Part shown: positions 27,587 through 35,662 of the stretch, piece by piece
Numbering within the stretch: the stretch's first letter is position 1
Layout: each line of letters opens with the position of its first letter
Assembly: GCA_937959265.1 (NCBI GenBank)
Contig: CALGMA010000003.1
Coordinates: 62,001 to 126,000 of the forward strand
DNA from: an uncultured Anaerolineae bacterium
GTDB taxonomy: Bacteria > Chloroflexota > Anaerolineae > J036 > Brachytrichaceae
Length of the DNA stretch: 64,000 nt
Reading direction: 5' to 3'
Translations under genes and position numbers: made by a program
The notes under the pieces: generated by a model
Database searches by the model: none
The model's input: only the letters and a program-made list of their open reading frames with translations
What the model was told of the DNA's origin: nothing

Positions 27587-28558
27587 ATGGCAACTGCCAG
27601 CGGCATGCCATCTAAATTAAGGCGGCGATCTGCAAAGACCAGCGAGCATATCCTGGCATATGGGCTGCTCGCGCCAGCACTGCTGCTCTTTCTTGCATTC
27701 ACGGTCTTCCCTATCGGCTTCGGCTTCTACATCAGCCTGCACAATTGGCGATTGGGGCCGCGCGAGTTCCTCGGCCTGGGCAACTATCTGCGCGCGCTGA
27801 CACCCGGATCGGAATTCTGGCCTTCACTCGGCGCGACGTTGACCTACTCGTTGCTCGCCGTGCCGTTTCAGATCAGCATCGCGCTGACGCTGGCGTATTT
27901 GCTCTTCCAGAAGATCCGCGGCAAATCGCTCTTTCGCGTGATAATGTTCCTGCCGTGGGTGACCTCGACCGTGGCGACAGCGGCGGTGTGGGCACGGCTG
28001 TATAGCCCCGACATCGGCCTTATCAACAGCGTACTTCGCGGGTTGGGTATGCAGCCGTTGCGCTGGCTGCTGGAGGACAAGGGGGTTTTTACCTTGATTG
28101 CCAACTGGCTGGGTGTCACGCTGCCGGACTGGCTGCGCGGGCCGAGCCTGGCCATGGTCGCGGTAGTGATCTACACCACCTGGGTATTCGTCGGTTACAA
28201 CATGACGTTGTTCCTGGCCGGCCTGGGTAATATTCCTGGCGAGATGTACGAGGCAGCCAAAATTGACGGCGCCAACGGTTGGCAGCTCTTCCGTCACATC
28301 ACCTGGCCGTTGCTCTCGCCAACCACGTTCTTCGTCGTGCTCATCACGGTGATTGGCACCCTCAAGGCGTTCAACCACATCTGGGTGATGACCCAAGGCG
28401 ACAACGGCACGCAGACGGCCAGCATCCTGATCTATCGCCAGTTCTACGAGTTCCAGCGCGCCGGCTACGCCAGTGCGCTCGCCTTCCTGCTGTCCGCGGT
28501 GATTTTGCTGGTAACCATTCTGCAAAACCGCGTTGCTGCCGAGCGGGTGAACTATTGA
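27587..28558 (+). CDS. ABC sugar transporter permease, MalF/UgpA type
   Basis: First of two inner-membrane permeases of a CUT1 carbohydrate importer. 323 residues with six hydrophobic segments. The cytoplasmic EAA loop, which binds the ATPase, reads EMYEAAKIDGANGWQLFRHITWP. AAGGAGG just upstream fixes the start at 27587. The second permease starts 3 bp after its stop. No ATPase gene lies in the cluster, as is common where one shared ATPase serves several importers. Confidence 0.9.
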   Translation: MATASGMPSKLRRRSAKTSEHILAYGLLAPALLLFLAFTVFPIGFGFYISLHNWRLGPREFLGLGNYLRALTPGSEFWPSLGATLTYSLLAVPFQISIALTLAYLLFQKIRGKSLFRVIMFLPWVTSTVATAAVWARLYSPDIGLINSVLRGLGMQPLRWLLEDKGVFTLIANWLGVTLPDWLRGPSLAMVAVVIYTTWVFVGYNMTLFLAGLGNIPGEMYEAAKIDGANGWQLFRHITWPLLSPTTFFVVLITVIGTLKAFNHIWVMTQGDNGTQTASILIYRQFYEFQRAGYASALAFLLSAVILLVTILQNRVAAERVNY

Positions 28559-28561
28559 GCC

Positions 28562-29488
28562 ATGGCTACCGCAACGGCTGCCCCACTTGCGCAAGTCGAA
28601 ACGCGCCGTGCGCCCGGCCGGTCGCTGGACCGGGTGAATCCGCTGATCTATCTTGTGCTGATCATCGTCGGCGTCGCTTCGCTGATCCCGTTCGTGTGGA
28701 TGGTGATGACGAGCGTGAAAGACTATGGCGATGTCGTCTCGCTCAGGTTCTGGCCCTGGCCGCCGCTCGGCAATTCCGCGCCGCGCTTCGACAACTTTGC
28801 CGAGGCCATCCGTCTGATTGGCGTGGATCAAGACACCGGCCTGCCGATGTTCTTCCGCCACGTGCTGAACACGGCGCTGGTGACGGCGATTGTCATCGCG
28901 TCCTCGGTCACCACGTCGGTACTGGCGGCCTACGCTTTTGCCCAGTTGGACTTTCCGGCCAAGAATGTCCTGTTTATCCTGGTGCTGGCCACCTTCATGA
29001 TCCCAGAGGAGCTGATTTTGGTGCCGCGCGCGGTGATGATGAACAAGAACTACCTGAACTGGTACAACACCGTGCCGGCGATGGTGGCGCCCTTTTTGGT
29101 CAACGCCTTCGGCATCTTCTTGATCCGGCAATTCTTTCTGCAAATTCCCCGTGATTTGTACGATGCCGCGCGCATAGACGGCGCCGGCCACATGCGCTAC
29201 CTCACCACGGTGATGATCCCGCTCGCCCGTCCGGCTATCCTCACGCTGGCGCTGCTCGAGTTCATCTGGACGTGGAACGAGTTCCGTTGGATTCAGCTCG
29301 TCACGTCCAGCTCGAACATGCGCACGGTGTCGGTGGGGCTGGTGGGCTTCTTGCAGACCGACGGCGGCGCACAGACGCAACTGGCCATGGCGGTAGCAGT
29401 CATGGTCGTGCTGCCGGTGGTCGTGCTGTATTTCTTCACTCAGCGCTACTTTACCGAGGGCATCACAACGACCGGTTTGAAGGGTTGA
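28562..29488 (+). CDS. ABC sugar transporter permease, MalG/UgpE type
   Basis: Second permease of the importer, 308 residues, six hydrophobic segments. The EAA loop reads DLYDAARIDGAGHMRYLTTVMIPLARP. It keeps the family opening LIPFVWMVMTSVKDYGD and the late ending QRYFTEGITTTGLKG. It is 3 bp from the preceding permease, so the two are translationally linked. Confidence 0.91.
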   Translation: MATATAAPLAQVETRRAPGRSLDRVNPLIYLVLIIVGVASLIPFVWMVMTSVKDYGDVVSLRFWPWPPLGNSAPRFDNFAEAIRLIGVDQDTGLPMFFRHVLNTALVTAIVIASSVTTSVLAAYAFAQLDFPAKNVLFILVLATFMIPEELILVPRAVMMNKNYLNWYNTVPAMVAPFLVNAFGIFLIRQFFLQIPRDLYDAARIDGAGHMRYLTTVMIPLARPAILTLALLEFIWTWNEFRWIQLVTSSSNMRTVSVGLVGFLQTDGGAQTQLAMAVAVMVVLPVVVLYFFTQRYFTEGITTTGLKG

Positions 29489-29504
29489 CTCGAGGTAAGG
29501 GGAG

Positions 29505-29665
29505 GTGATGGGTATAGGCTTATCCCGTACGGTGGATGTCGTAATTTGTAACTGATGATTGACAATCGCGGATTGGTGATCGGCTGAGTCCAAGCCGGCG
29601 ACCAATGACGACCGGTAACCAGTAGCTGACAACAGACAACTAGAGAAGACAATCAGAGACTAGGA
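29505..29665. repeat. Stutter repeat between permease and binding-protein genes
   Basis: The spacer is full of near-repeats of AACTGATGATTGACAATCG and its complement, with GACCAATGACGACCGGTAACC and GACAACAGACAACTAG, ending in the AGGAGG of the next gene. It may be transcribed within the operon and could form RNA structure. Confidence 0.5.
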
Positions 29666-29672
29666 GGAAACT

Positions 29673-31124
29673 ATGACACGCAAACTCATTCCATTTGTGG
29701 CTGCGATGGCCATGTTGATGGCGGCCTGCGCGGCACCGGCCACACAAGCACCCGCGCCGACTGAGGCGCCTGCAGCCACACAAGCACCCGCGCCGACCGA
29801 GGCTCCTGCGCCGACTGCCGAGCCGGCCACCGGCGTGGATGCGATCACCCTGAGCAAGGACAACCCCACGGAGATCCTGTTCTGGCATCGCTACTCCGGC
29901 GGCGCGCAGAAGTTCGTCGAACAGTTCGTCGAGAAGTTCAACGCCGAGAACGAGTTCGGCATCAAAGTCACCGCCGAGAAGATTGACGGCAGCTACGCCG
30001 ACCTATACAGCAAGATCAACGCCGCGATTCAAGGCGGCACGCCGCCCAACATCGCGCAGGCCTATCAGAACCAGGCATCGTTCTATCGCCTGGACGGCAA
30101 CGTGATTGACCTCGCGCCGTTCATCACCAGCAAGAAGTACGGCCTGACCCAGGAAGAGATCAACGACTACTTCGCCTTCTTCCTGGAGAGCGACAAGAAT
30201 CCGCAGTTCCCCGGCGAGGTGCTGGGCTGGCCGACCAGCCGCTCGGCCGCCGTGCTCTACGTCAACCTGGACTGGTTGAAGGAGCTGGGCGCCGAAGAGC
30301 CGCCGAAGACTCTGGCCGAGTTCGAGGAGCTGGCCTGCAAGGCATCCGACCCGGCCAATGAGCGCTACGGCCTGGCCTGGCAGAACGACATCAGCAACTT
30401 TGCGGCGTTGGTGTTTGCCAACGGCGGGCGCGTGCTGAGCGAGGATGCCACCAGCTATGCCTTCAACAGCGAGGCCGGCGTGGAGGCGTTGTCGTTGCTC
30501 AAGCGCCTCTTCGAGAACAAGTGCGCCGTCGAGATCCCTAGCGCCGAGCGCTTCGGCGAGCAGACGCGCTTTGCCGGCCAGAAAGTGCTGTTCGTGATGG
30601 CTTCCAGCACCGGCCTGCCGTTCTACGCGGATGCGGTGGCGAAGGCCGAGAAGCCCTTCCGCTGGACTTACGTGATGTTCCCGCAGAAAGATGCGGCCAA
30701 GCCGGTGGTGGACATCTACGGCGCGTCGTGGTCGGTCTTCAAGAGCGCGCCGGAGAAGGAGCTGGCTTCGTGGCTGTTCCTCAAGGCGTTCACCGAGCCG
30801 GAGAACATCGCCGGCTGGGCGAACGCGTCGGGCTACATGGCCGTGCGCAAGAGCGCCGCGCCGAAAGCGATCGAGACGGTGAAGAACGACGAGCGCTACA
30901 AGAACTTCCCCGAAGCGGCCGAGGCTTACGCGCGCTTGTATGACATGGTGGCGTTTGGCGCGGTCGAGGCGCCCGTCGCCGGCTATGACCCTGTGCGCAA
31001 GCTGATGAGCGAGGTCGTTTCGATGGTCGCGATCAAGGGCGAGGGTGATGTGAAGGCAGCCCTGGATAAGGCCGTTGAAGAGGCTAACGCGGTGCTGAAA
31101 GAAAACGCGCCCGGCGGTTACTAG
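29673..31124 (+). CDS. Extracellular sugar-binding lipoprotein of the ABC importer
   Basis: 483 residues. A signal peptide ends in a lipobox (MLMAACA), so the mature protein is anchored by a lipidated Cys. A low-complexity linker follows, encoded by a 36-bp tandem repeat (29739-29810 plus a partial copy) that yields ATQAPAPTEAPA units. The rest is a family 1 solute-binding protein: LFWHRYSGGAQKFVEQFVEKFN, then GGTPPNIAQAYQNQ, then NVIDLAPF. Ligand is probably an oligosaccharide or glycerol phosphate ester; unproven. Confidence 0.9.
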   Translation: MTRKLIPFVAAMAMLMAACAAPATQAPAPTEAPAATQAPAPTEAPAPTAEPATGVDAITLSKDNPTEILFWHRYSGGAQKFVEQFVEKFNAENEFGIKVTAEKIDGSYADLYSKINAAIQGGTPPNIAQAYQNQASFYRLDGNVIDLAPFITSKKYGLTQEEINDYFAFFLESDKNPQFPGEVLGWPTSRSAAVLYVNLDWLKELGAEEPPKTLAEFEELACKASDPANERYGLAWQNDISNFAALVFANGGRVLSEDATSYAFNSEAGVEALSLLKRLFENKCAVEIPSAERFGEQTRFAGQKVLFVMASSTGLPFYADAVAKAEKPFRWTYVMFPQKDAAKPVVDIYGASWSVFKSAPEKELASWLFLKAFTEPENIAGWANASGYMAVRKSAAPKAIETVKNDERYKNFPEAAEAYARLYDMVAFGAVEAPVAGYDPVRKLMSEVVSMVAIKGEGDVKAALDKAVEEANAVLKENAPGGY

Positions 31125-31148
31125 TCGGCCTGGATGCCGCTCTGTGAT

Positions 31149-31182
31149 AGGGAGGTCGAAAACGGCCTCCCTGTTCTTTTTC
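31149..31182 (+). terminator. Rho-independent terminator after the ABC operon
   Basis: Stem AGGGAGGTCG (31149-31158), loop AAAA, complement CGGCCTCCCT (31163-31172), then GTTCTTTTTC. A classic intrinsic terminator, 25 bp past the binding-protein stop. Confidence 0.85.
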
Positions 31183-31307
31183 TGGTGCATCGCGCGTGGT
31201 GCGCGCCCGATGCTCGGACCCTCTGACGGCTCGCCGCGTCCGAGCGTTCGGCAGCTCTTGTTGAATCACATCGGGTCGGCTAAACTTGCCGCACAGGGAG
31301 GACGAAC

Positions 31308-31823
31308 ATGAGCGATGCGTTGATTGATGTCGTGGTTGCTGCGTTCAATGATGCGATGGCGGCAACGGCAGCGATGGATCGGCTGGTACAGATGCGACGC
31401 GAAGGCCAGATCGAACTCAAGGCAAGGGCGATCGTGCACCGCGACGATGATGGACGCTTGCACATCAAGGAGATGGACGATCCCGGCGCGGCGCGCGGCG
31501 CCGTCGTGGGGGGCGCAGTTGGCGGCGTGATTGGGCTGTTGCTTGGCCCGCTGGCGGTCCCTGCTGCGGCTGTCGGCGCAGCCATCGGCGCGTTGACCGA
31601 GAAGCTGCATGACGCCGGCATCGAGGACGGCAAACTAGAGCGGCTGGGCGAGGGGTTAAAGACCGGCGTTGCCGCCGTGGTTGCTATGACGACGGCGGAC
31701 TCTTCGGCCGAGGTGCAGCGCCTTATGCGCGAAGCCGGCGCAAGCGTGGTCACCGAAGGTTTGAACGAGTACACCTACCAGAAGCTGGCTGCGATTTCCG
31801 GCGCGTCTCAATCATCATCGTAG
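31308..31823 (+). CDS. DUF1269-type membrane protein
   Basis: 171 residues. An N-terminal alpha/beta part (LIDVVVAAFNDAMAATAAMDRLVQM) is followed by a Gly/Ala-rich hydrophobic hairpin, GAVVGGAVGGVIGLLLGPLAVPAAAVGAAIGALTEK in the middle, then a second alpha/beta part ending SVVTEGLNEYTYQKL. That arrangement is typical of the DUF1269 family, whose function is not known to me. GGGAGG precedes the start. It converges with the selenoprotein candidate, 17 bp apart. Confidence 0.8.
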   Translation: MSDALIDVVVAAFNDAMAATAAMDRLVQMRREGQIELKARAIVHRDDDGRLHIKEMDDPGAARGAVVGGAVGGVIGLLLGPLAVPAAAVGAAIGALTEKLHDAGIEDGKLERLGEGLKTGVAAVVAMTTADSSAEVQRLMREAGASVVTEGLNEYTYQKLAAISGASQSSS

Positions 31824-31840
31824 TTACAGGTCAGATCGCT

Positions 31841-32434
31841 TCAGTCAGTCTGGCTGCTGCCAACTGCTCCAACTGCCCGCAGCAGCTCGGCATCGTCAGG
31901 ATAGTCGCCGGCGTGCTTGCTGTAATAGGCGAAGCTCACGTGTCCATCTTCGCCGATCACGAACATGCCCGGCATTTGGAATGGATCGCCCACCGGTCTG
32001 CCGATTGGTAGCCCGTCGAACTTGCCCTCTAGTGTTGCCTGCGCGCCTTTCAGCCAGACCGCCGGCCCGAACAACTGGTCGGTGTTGCCGCGCGCCAGAC
32101 CATAAGCGCGGTACGAGGTTGCCTCCGGATCGCAGAAGCAGCGCACACCGGGCGCGCGTTCGCCGCAGAATCGCTCGGTCTCCTCAGGCCGGCCCATCGT
32201 CACGACGACGACCTGCGCGCTGGCAGCTTCGATGCGCGGGTTGAGCTTGGCCAACCTGGCCAATTCCGACCGGCAGAACACTCAGCCAAAATGGCGCAGG
32301 AAGACCAGCAAGACGCGCCCTTGTCGCAGCAACTCCGCCAGCGTGACGCACTCGCCGGTGGTTTTGGCCAACGCAATGTTTGGAGCGACATCGCCCACCT
32401 GCAACCGTGGGCTGACCGTGGGTCGTTCACTCAT
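31841..32434 (-). CDS. Peroxiredoxin-like selenoprotein candidate (in-frame TGA read as Sec)
   Basis: One frame from the ATG at 32434 to the TGA at 31841 is interrupted only by a TGA at 32282-32284. Read as selenocysteine, it gives a 197-residue thioredoxin-fold redox protein of the AhpC/TSA (Prx-like) type. It has VSPRLQVGDVAPN, then a VLLVFLRHFG strand, then U51-V-F-C54, the U-x-x-C form of the CxxC active site. Homologues from memory have Cys there (FLRHFG-C-x-FC-R). Downstream sequence stays in frame and family-like (GPAVWLKGAQATLEG, MPGMFVIGEDGHVSFAYYSKHAGDYP). A SECIS-like hairpin follows the TGA. A plain nonsense mutation is the alternative. Confidence 0.75.
32247..32263 (-). promoter_or_regulatory. 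Bacterial SECIS-like hairpin for UGA recoding
   Basis: On the mRNA strand, TTGGCC-AGGTT-GGCCAA forms a perfect 6-bp stem with a 5-nt loop, beginning 18 nt after the TGA. The loop lies 25-29 nt downstream and has a G in its first two positions. Both agree with the published bacterial SECIS pattern (loop about 16-37 nt from UGA, early G). The E. coli fdhF upper hairpin is also 17 nt with an AGGU-type loop. Confidence 0.65.
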
Positions 32435-32471
32435 CGGTACGTCGTAATCTTAAACCGGTTCGGCGCCTGGC

Positions 32472-33269
32472 TCAGCGCCGGCGCGTCCACTCGTCGTTCG
32501 CATACTTTGTGGCGCGCAGCTCTGCTGCGCAGCGCAGTTCGTCCGCCGTCAACACGCCGACGGTGAATCGGATGTCCAGCGCCTCGGCGAAGGCGCGCTG
32601 CCACGTTTCCGCGGCTGCGTCCCATGATACAGGGCGCGCCAGCACATCCTGCAGCGTTGCAGCGTGGGCGCGCACCTGCTCCGGTGGGGGTGCATCGAGC
32701 AGGTAGGTGCAGATGCGCGCAATGTCGCCGTGCAGCGGTAAGCTGCCGTGCTGAAGCACGCCGTCTACGCGTCGCCACTGCGCGCTGCCCACCAGCTTCC
32801 GGCCGGCGCCGACGACTTCGTAGTCGCTGGGCGCTTCAAAGCACACCGGGCCTTTGGCTCTGTTCTCTTTGGCCACGCGGTTGGCGCTGACGCCCGGCAC
32901 ACCGAGCAGACGCAACGCGCCCATGATTGCCTCCGCAATGCGCCGATACGAAGTCATCACGTCGCCTTCGGCGATCGGGTGGGTGATGGGCAGCGACACG
33001 CTGTAGGTCAGCTCGTCGGCGTGCAAGATGGCCAACCCGCCGGTCGGGCGGCGCACGATGCCGATGCCGTCGGCCCGACAACGCGCCTCGTCAACGGAGT
33101 CAATGCGTTGTGATTGGCCCAGGCTGATGGTCGGCAGCTGCCAGTCGTAGAGTCGAAGTGTGGGCGGTTGTTGTCCGGCGCTCACCGCCCGCGAGATAGC
33201 CTCATCGCGGGCCATGTTTGTTGCGCCGTCATGCGCGCCGTCGTAGATCAATCGGAATTCGAAAGGCAT
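32472..33269 (-). CDS. Lipoate-protein ligase / octanoyltransferase family protein
   Basis: Attaches lipoate or octanoate to lipoyl domains, such as the E2 subunit encoded at 11874. 265 residues with the family signature RRPTGGLAILHADELTYSV, the lysine-containing KLVGSAQWR, and QHGSLPL. The short form resembles LipM/LplA catalytic domains without the accessory domain. LplA, LipM or LipL activity cannot be distinguished by eye. Confidence 0.87.
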   Translation of the reverse strand: MPFEFRLIYDGAHDGATNMARDEAISRAVSAGQQPPTLRLYDWQLPTISLGQSQRIDSVDEARCRADGIGIVRRPTGGLAILHADELTYSVSLPITHPIAEGDVMTSYRRIAEAIMGALRLLGVPGVSANRVAKENRAKGPVCFEAPSDYEVVGAGRKLVGSAQWRRVDGVLQHGSLPLHGDIARICTYLLDAPPPEQVRAHAATLQDVLARPVSWDAAAETWQRAFAEALDIRFTVGVLTADELRCAAELRATKYANDEWTRRR

Positions 33270-33274
33270 GACGG

Positions 33275-33460
33275 GGTTGGTGTCGCTGGTATCGAAAAGG
33301 TGTCGGAAGTGTCTTTGGTCTCGGTAGTGTCACTGGTGTCAACGATATCAGACATCAACGACTCCATTGACACTCACGACACCAGCAACCAACACCAACG
33401 ACACTACTAAACTAATGATCCCAGCAACCGATACCAACGACACCGATGACGCTAACGACA
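33275..33460. repeat. Large inverted repeat of GTGTC / GACAC units
   Basis: The left half (to about 33345) has GTGTC- and TGGTGTC-type units; the right half has GACACC and CAACGACACC units, so the halves are complementary in style. It fills nearly the whole spacer between two same-strand genes and could fold into a long imperfect hairpin in the transcript or DNA. Confidence 0.6.
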
Positions 33461-35014
33461 CTATTCAAGCCCTGCCTGCGCCAGCCTGACCAGCGTGCGC
33501 ACGCCGTAGCCCATCGCGCCTTTGACCAGATGGCCTTTGTTCTCGTTGCTGAACATCATGCCGGCCATGTCCACGTGCGCCCAGGGATACTCGTCTTCGC
33601 CCTCAACAAAGCGATACAGGAAGTAGGCTGACGTACCTACCCCGCCGACGCGCCCGCCGCTGTTCTTGATATCGGCATAGTCGCTCTTGATCTTGTCGCC
33701 GTATTCGGGATAGAGCGGCAGACGCCATAGTTTCTCGCCTTGGGCCTCGGCGGCGCGCAACACGGCATTCGCCCAGGCGTCGTCGTTGCTGAACAGGCCG
33801 GCGGCGACCCCTTCGCCGAGCGCGATGACGCACGCGCCGGTGAGCGTCGCCAGGTCAACCACGCCGCGCGGCTTGAAGCGCTTGGCGTAGTGCAGCGCGT
33901 CGGCCAGGATCATGCGTCCTTCCGCGTCGGTGCTGATGACCTCCACGGTAAGCCCGTTCATCATCGTGATTACGTCGGCGGGGCGATAGGCTCGGTCGCC
34001 GGGCATGTTCTCCACCAGCGGGATCAGGCCGACGACGTGTTGGGGAAGATCGAGGCCGGCAATTGCTTGCATCGCGCCGAAGACGGCTGCGCCGCCGCTC
34101 ATGTCGGCCTTCATGCTCTGCATGTTCTCGCTCGGCTTAATGGAGATGCCGCCGGTGTCGAAGGTCACCCCTTTGCCGATGAAGACGAGGGGGCGCAGGT
34201 CGGGAGCGGATGGGTCAGCGTTGGCGGCGCGCGGCTTATGCTCTAGGACGACGAAGCGCGGCGGATGTGCGCTGCCTTGCGCCACGGCCAGCACGCCGCC
34301 CATGCGCTCCTCGGCGATGCCGGCTTCGCCTAGCACGGTGCACCTCAGGCCGGTGCGCGCGGCCATCTCTTGCGCGGCCTGGGCAAAGGTTTCGGGATAT
34401 AGCGCGTTCGGCGCGCGGTTGACCAGTGTGCGCGCCGCGTTGACGGCTTCGGCGACGATCTGACCGGCGCGCGCGCCGGCTTCGATCTCGGCCAGCTTAG
34501 CGGCGTCGTATTCGACGATGATCAGTTCCTCGATCGCCCGATCGTCGTCCTTCGACTTGTGTTCGCGGAAGCGGTACGCGCCCATCAACGCGCCTTCTAC
34601 GGTGGCCTGCGCGGCCTCGCGCGGTTGCAGGCCGCCGATGCCGCTGCCGTGCACAATGGTCGCGACGCGCCGACAGCCCAGGTCGCGCGCCTTGCGCACG
34701 GCCGAGCCGCTGGCCTGCCGGGCGCGATCGGGCGTGAATTGCTCGCGCTTGCCCAGCCCGGCGACGATGACGCGCGGGGCGGGGATCAGGCCGGAGGTGT
34801 ACACGACAGCGACTTCGTTCAGCTTGCCGGTGAAGTCGCCCAACTGAATAAGCTTGCTAATCGCGCCGCTGCCCGGTACGCCGTCGGATGAGCCGAGCGC
34901 TGTATCTACTGCGCCGGTTGCGCCGCCGGGCGCAGTCACGCCCTCGAATAGGTTGACGATGACGGCATCGGCGTTGATTGCCTGGATCTGCTTGTTGACG
35001 ACGGTGACTTGCAT
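33461..35014 (-). CDS. pepA: Leucyl aminopeptidase (M17)
   Basis: Dizinc/dimanganese cytosol aminopeptidase, 517 residues. The catalytic domain has GKGVTFDTGGISIKPSENM, KADMSGGAAVFGAM, and the metal site STDAEGRMILADAL, followed by VVDLATLTGAC. All are family landmarks in the usual order. The ATG at 35014 has TACAAT 7 nt upstream and no Shine-Dalgarno sequence. Confidence 0.94.
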   Translation of the reverse strand: MQVTVVNKQIQAINADAVIVNLFEGVTAPGGATGAVDTALGSSDGVPGSGAISKLIQLGDFTGKLNEVAVVYTSGLIPAPRVIVAGLGKREQFTPDRARQASGSAVRKARDLGCRRVATIVHGSGIGGLQPREAAQATVEGALMGAYRFREHKSKDDDRAIEELIIVEYDAAKLAEIEAGARAGQIVAEAVNAARTLVNRAPNALYPETFAQAAQEMAARTGLRCTVLGEAGIAEERMGGVLAVAQGSAHPPRFVVLEHKPRAANADPSAPDLRPLVFIGKGVTFDTGGISIKPSENMQSMKADMSGGAAVFGAMQAIAGLDLPQHVVGLIPLVENMPGDRAYRPADVITMMNGLTVEVISTDAEGRMILADALHYAKRFKPRGVVDLATLTGACVIALGEGVAAGLFSNDDAWANAVLRAAEAQGEKLWRLPLYPEYGDKIKSDYADIKNSGGRVGGVGTSAYFLYRFVEGEDEYPWAHVDMAGMMFSNENKGHLVKGAMGYGVRTLVRLAQAGLE

Positions 35015-35021
35015 GGTTGAG

Positions 35022-35027
35022 ATTGTA
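35022..35027 (-). promoter_or_regulatory. -10 box of pepA (leaderless candidate)
   Basis: TACAAT on the minus strand, 7 nt before the start codon at 35014. Confidence 0.5.
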
Positions 35028-35047
35028 GCGCTGCTGCATGCGACGAT

Positions 35048-35656
35048 TCACGCCAGGGCGTACTGTTCGCGGTATCGCTGCAATAGCGAGAGCGCCTGGG
35101 CTAATCGCTCGCGGTTGCGCGGGTCGTTCGTCCAACGGCTGACGCCGCTGGGGTGGGGCAGGGGCAGGATGATGCGCCCGTCGCGCTCGAAGGACCGGCC
35201 GATGGCCTCGGTGAGCGGTATGTCGTCGCCGAGGAAGTGGGCCGTGGCCAGGCGACCGACCGTCAGGATGAGCTTTGGCCGGATGAGCGCCAGTTCGCGC
35301 TCGAGGAAGGGCCGGCACAACGCGCGTTCGCGCGCGGTGGGCACGCGGTCGCCCTGGCCGCGCGCCGGGCCGGGATAGCATTTGGTGATGGCGGTGAAAT
35401 AGCAGCGGGCGCGGAACGCATCTTCGCTAAAGCCGGCTTGCGCAAGCCAATGAAACAGCGCGCGCCCGGCCTGGCCGCTGAACGGCTTGCCGCGCGAGCG
35501 CGACGCAGCCGCCGGCGCCTGGCCCACCAGCATCATCCTTGGCCGCGCGGCAGGTTGGTTGACGACGATCAGCGACGGCGCGACGAAGAAGCCGGCCTCG
35601 GTGCAGGCGCGGCACGAGGCGATCTTGGCATGCAGTAGTGCCAGCGCGCGCAACAT
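35048..35656 (-). CDS. Uracil-DNA glycosylase superfamily protein (4Fe-4S type)
   Basis: Removes uracil from DNA. 202 residues with motif A as LVGQAPAAASRSRGKPFSGQAGR and motif B as LPLPHPSGVSRW. Four cysteines (the CRAC pair near residue 15, then one in KCYPGPARG and one in ALCRPFLE) have the spacing of the Fe-S-bearing UDG families 4 and 5. It starts 6 bp after the endonuclease IV-like gene, so the two act together in base excision repair. Confidence 0.85.
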   Translation of the reverse strand: MLRALALLHAKIASCRACTEAGFFVAPSLIVVNQPAARPRMMLVGQAPAAASRSRGKPFSGQAGRALFHWLAQAGFSEDAFRARCYFTAITKCYPGPARGQGDRVPTARERALCRPFLERELALIRPKLILTVGRLATAHFLGDDIPLTEAIGRSFERDGRIILPLPHPSGVSRWTNDPRNRERLAQALSLLQRYREQYALA

Positions 35657-35662
35657 CGCCGC

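Noticed and set aside
27824-29632. A 602-codon minus-strand open frame
   Set aside because: It lies opposite the two ABC permease genes; its His/Arg/Gln-rich translation resembles no family, as expected of the non-coding strand of GC-rich genes.
33275-33460. CRISPR-like repetition
   Set aside because: Repeat units are 6-12 nt, variable and mirror-symmetric; there are no uniform spacers or cas genes.
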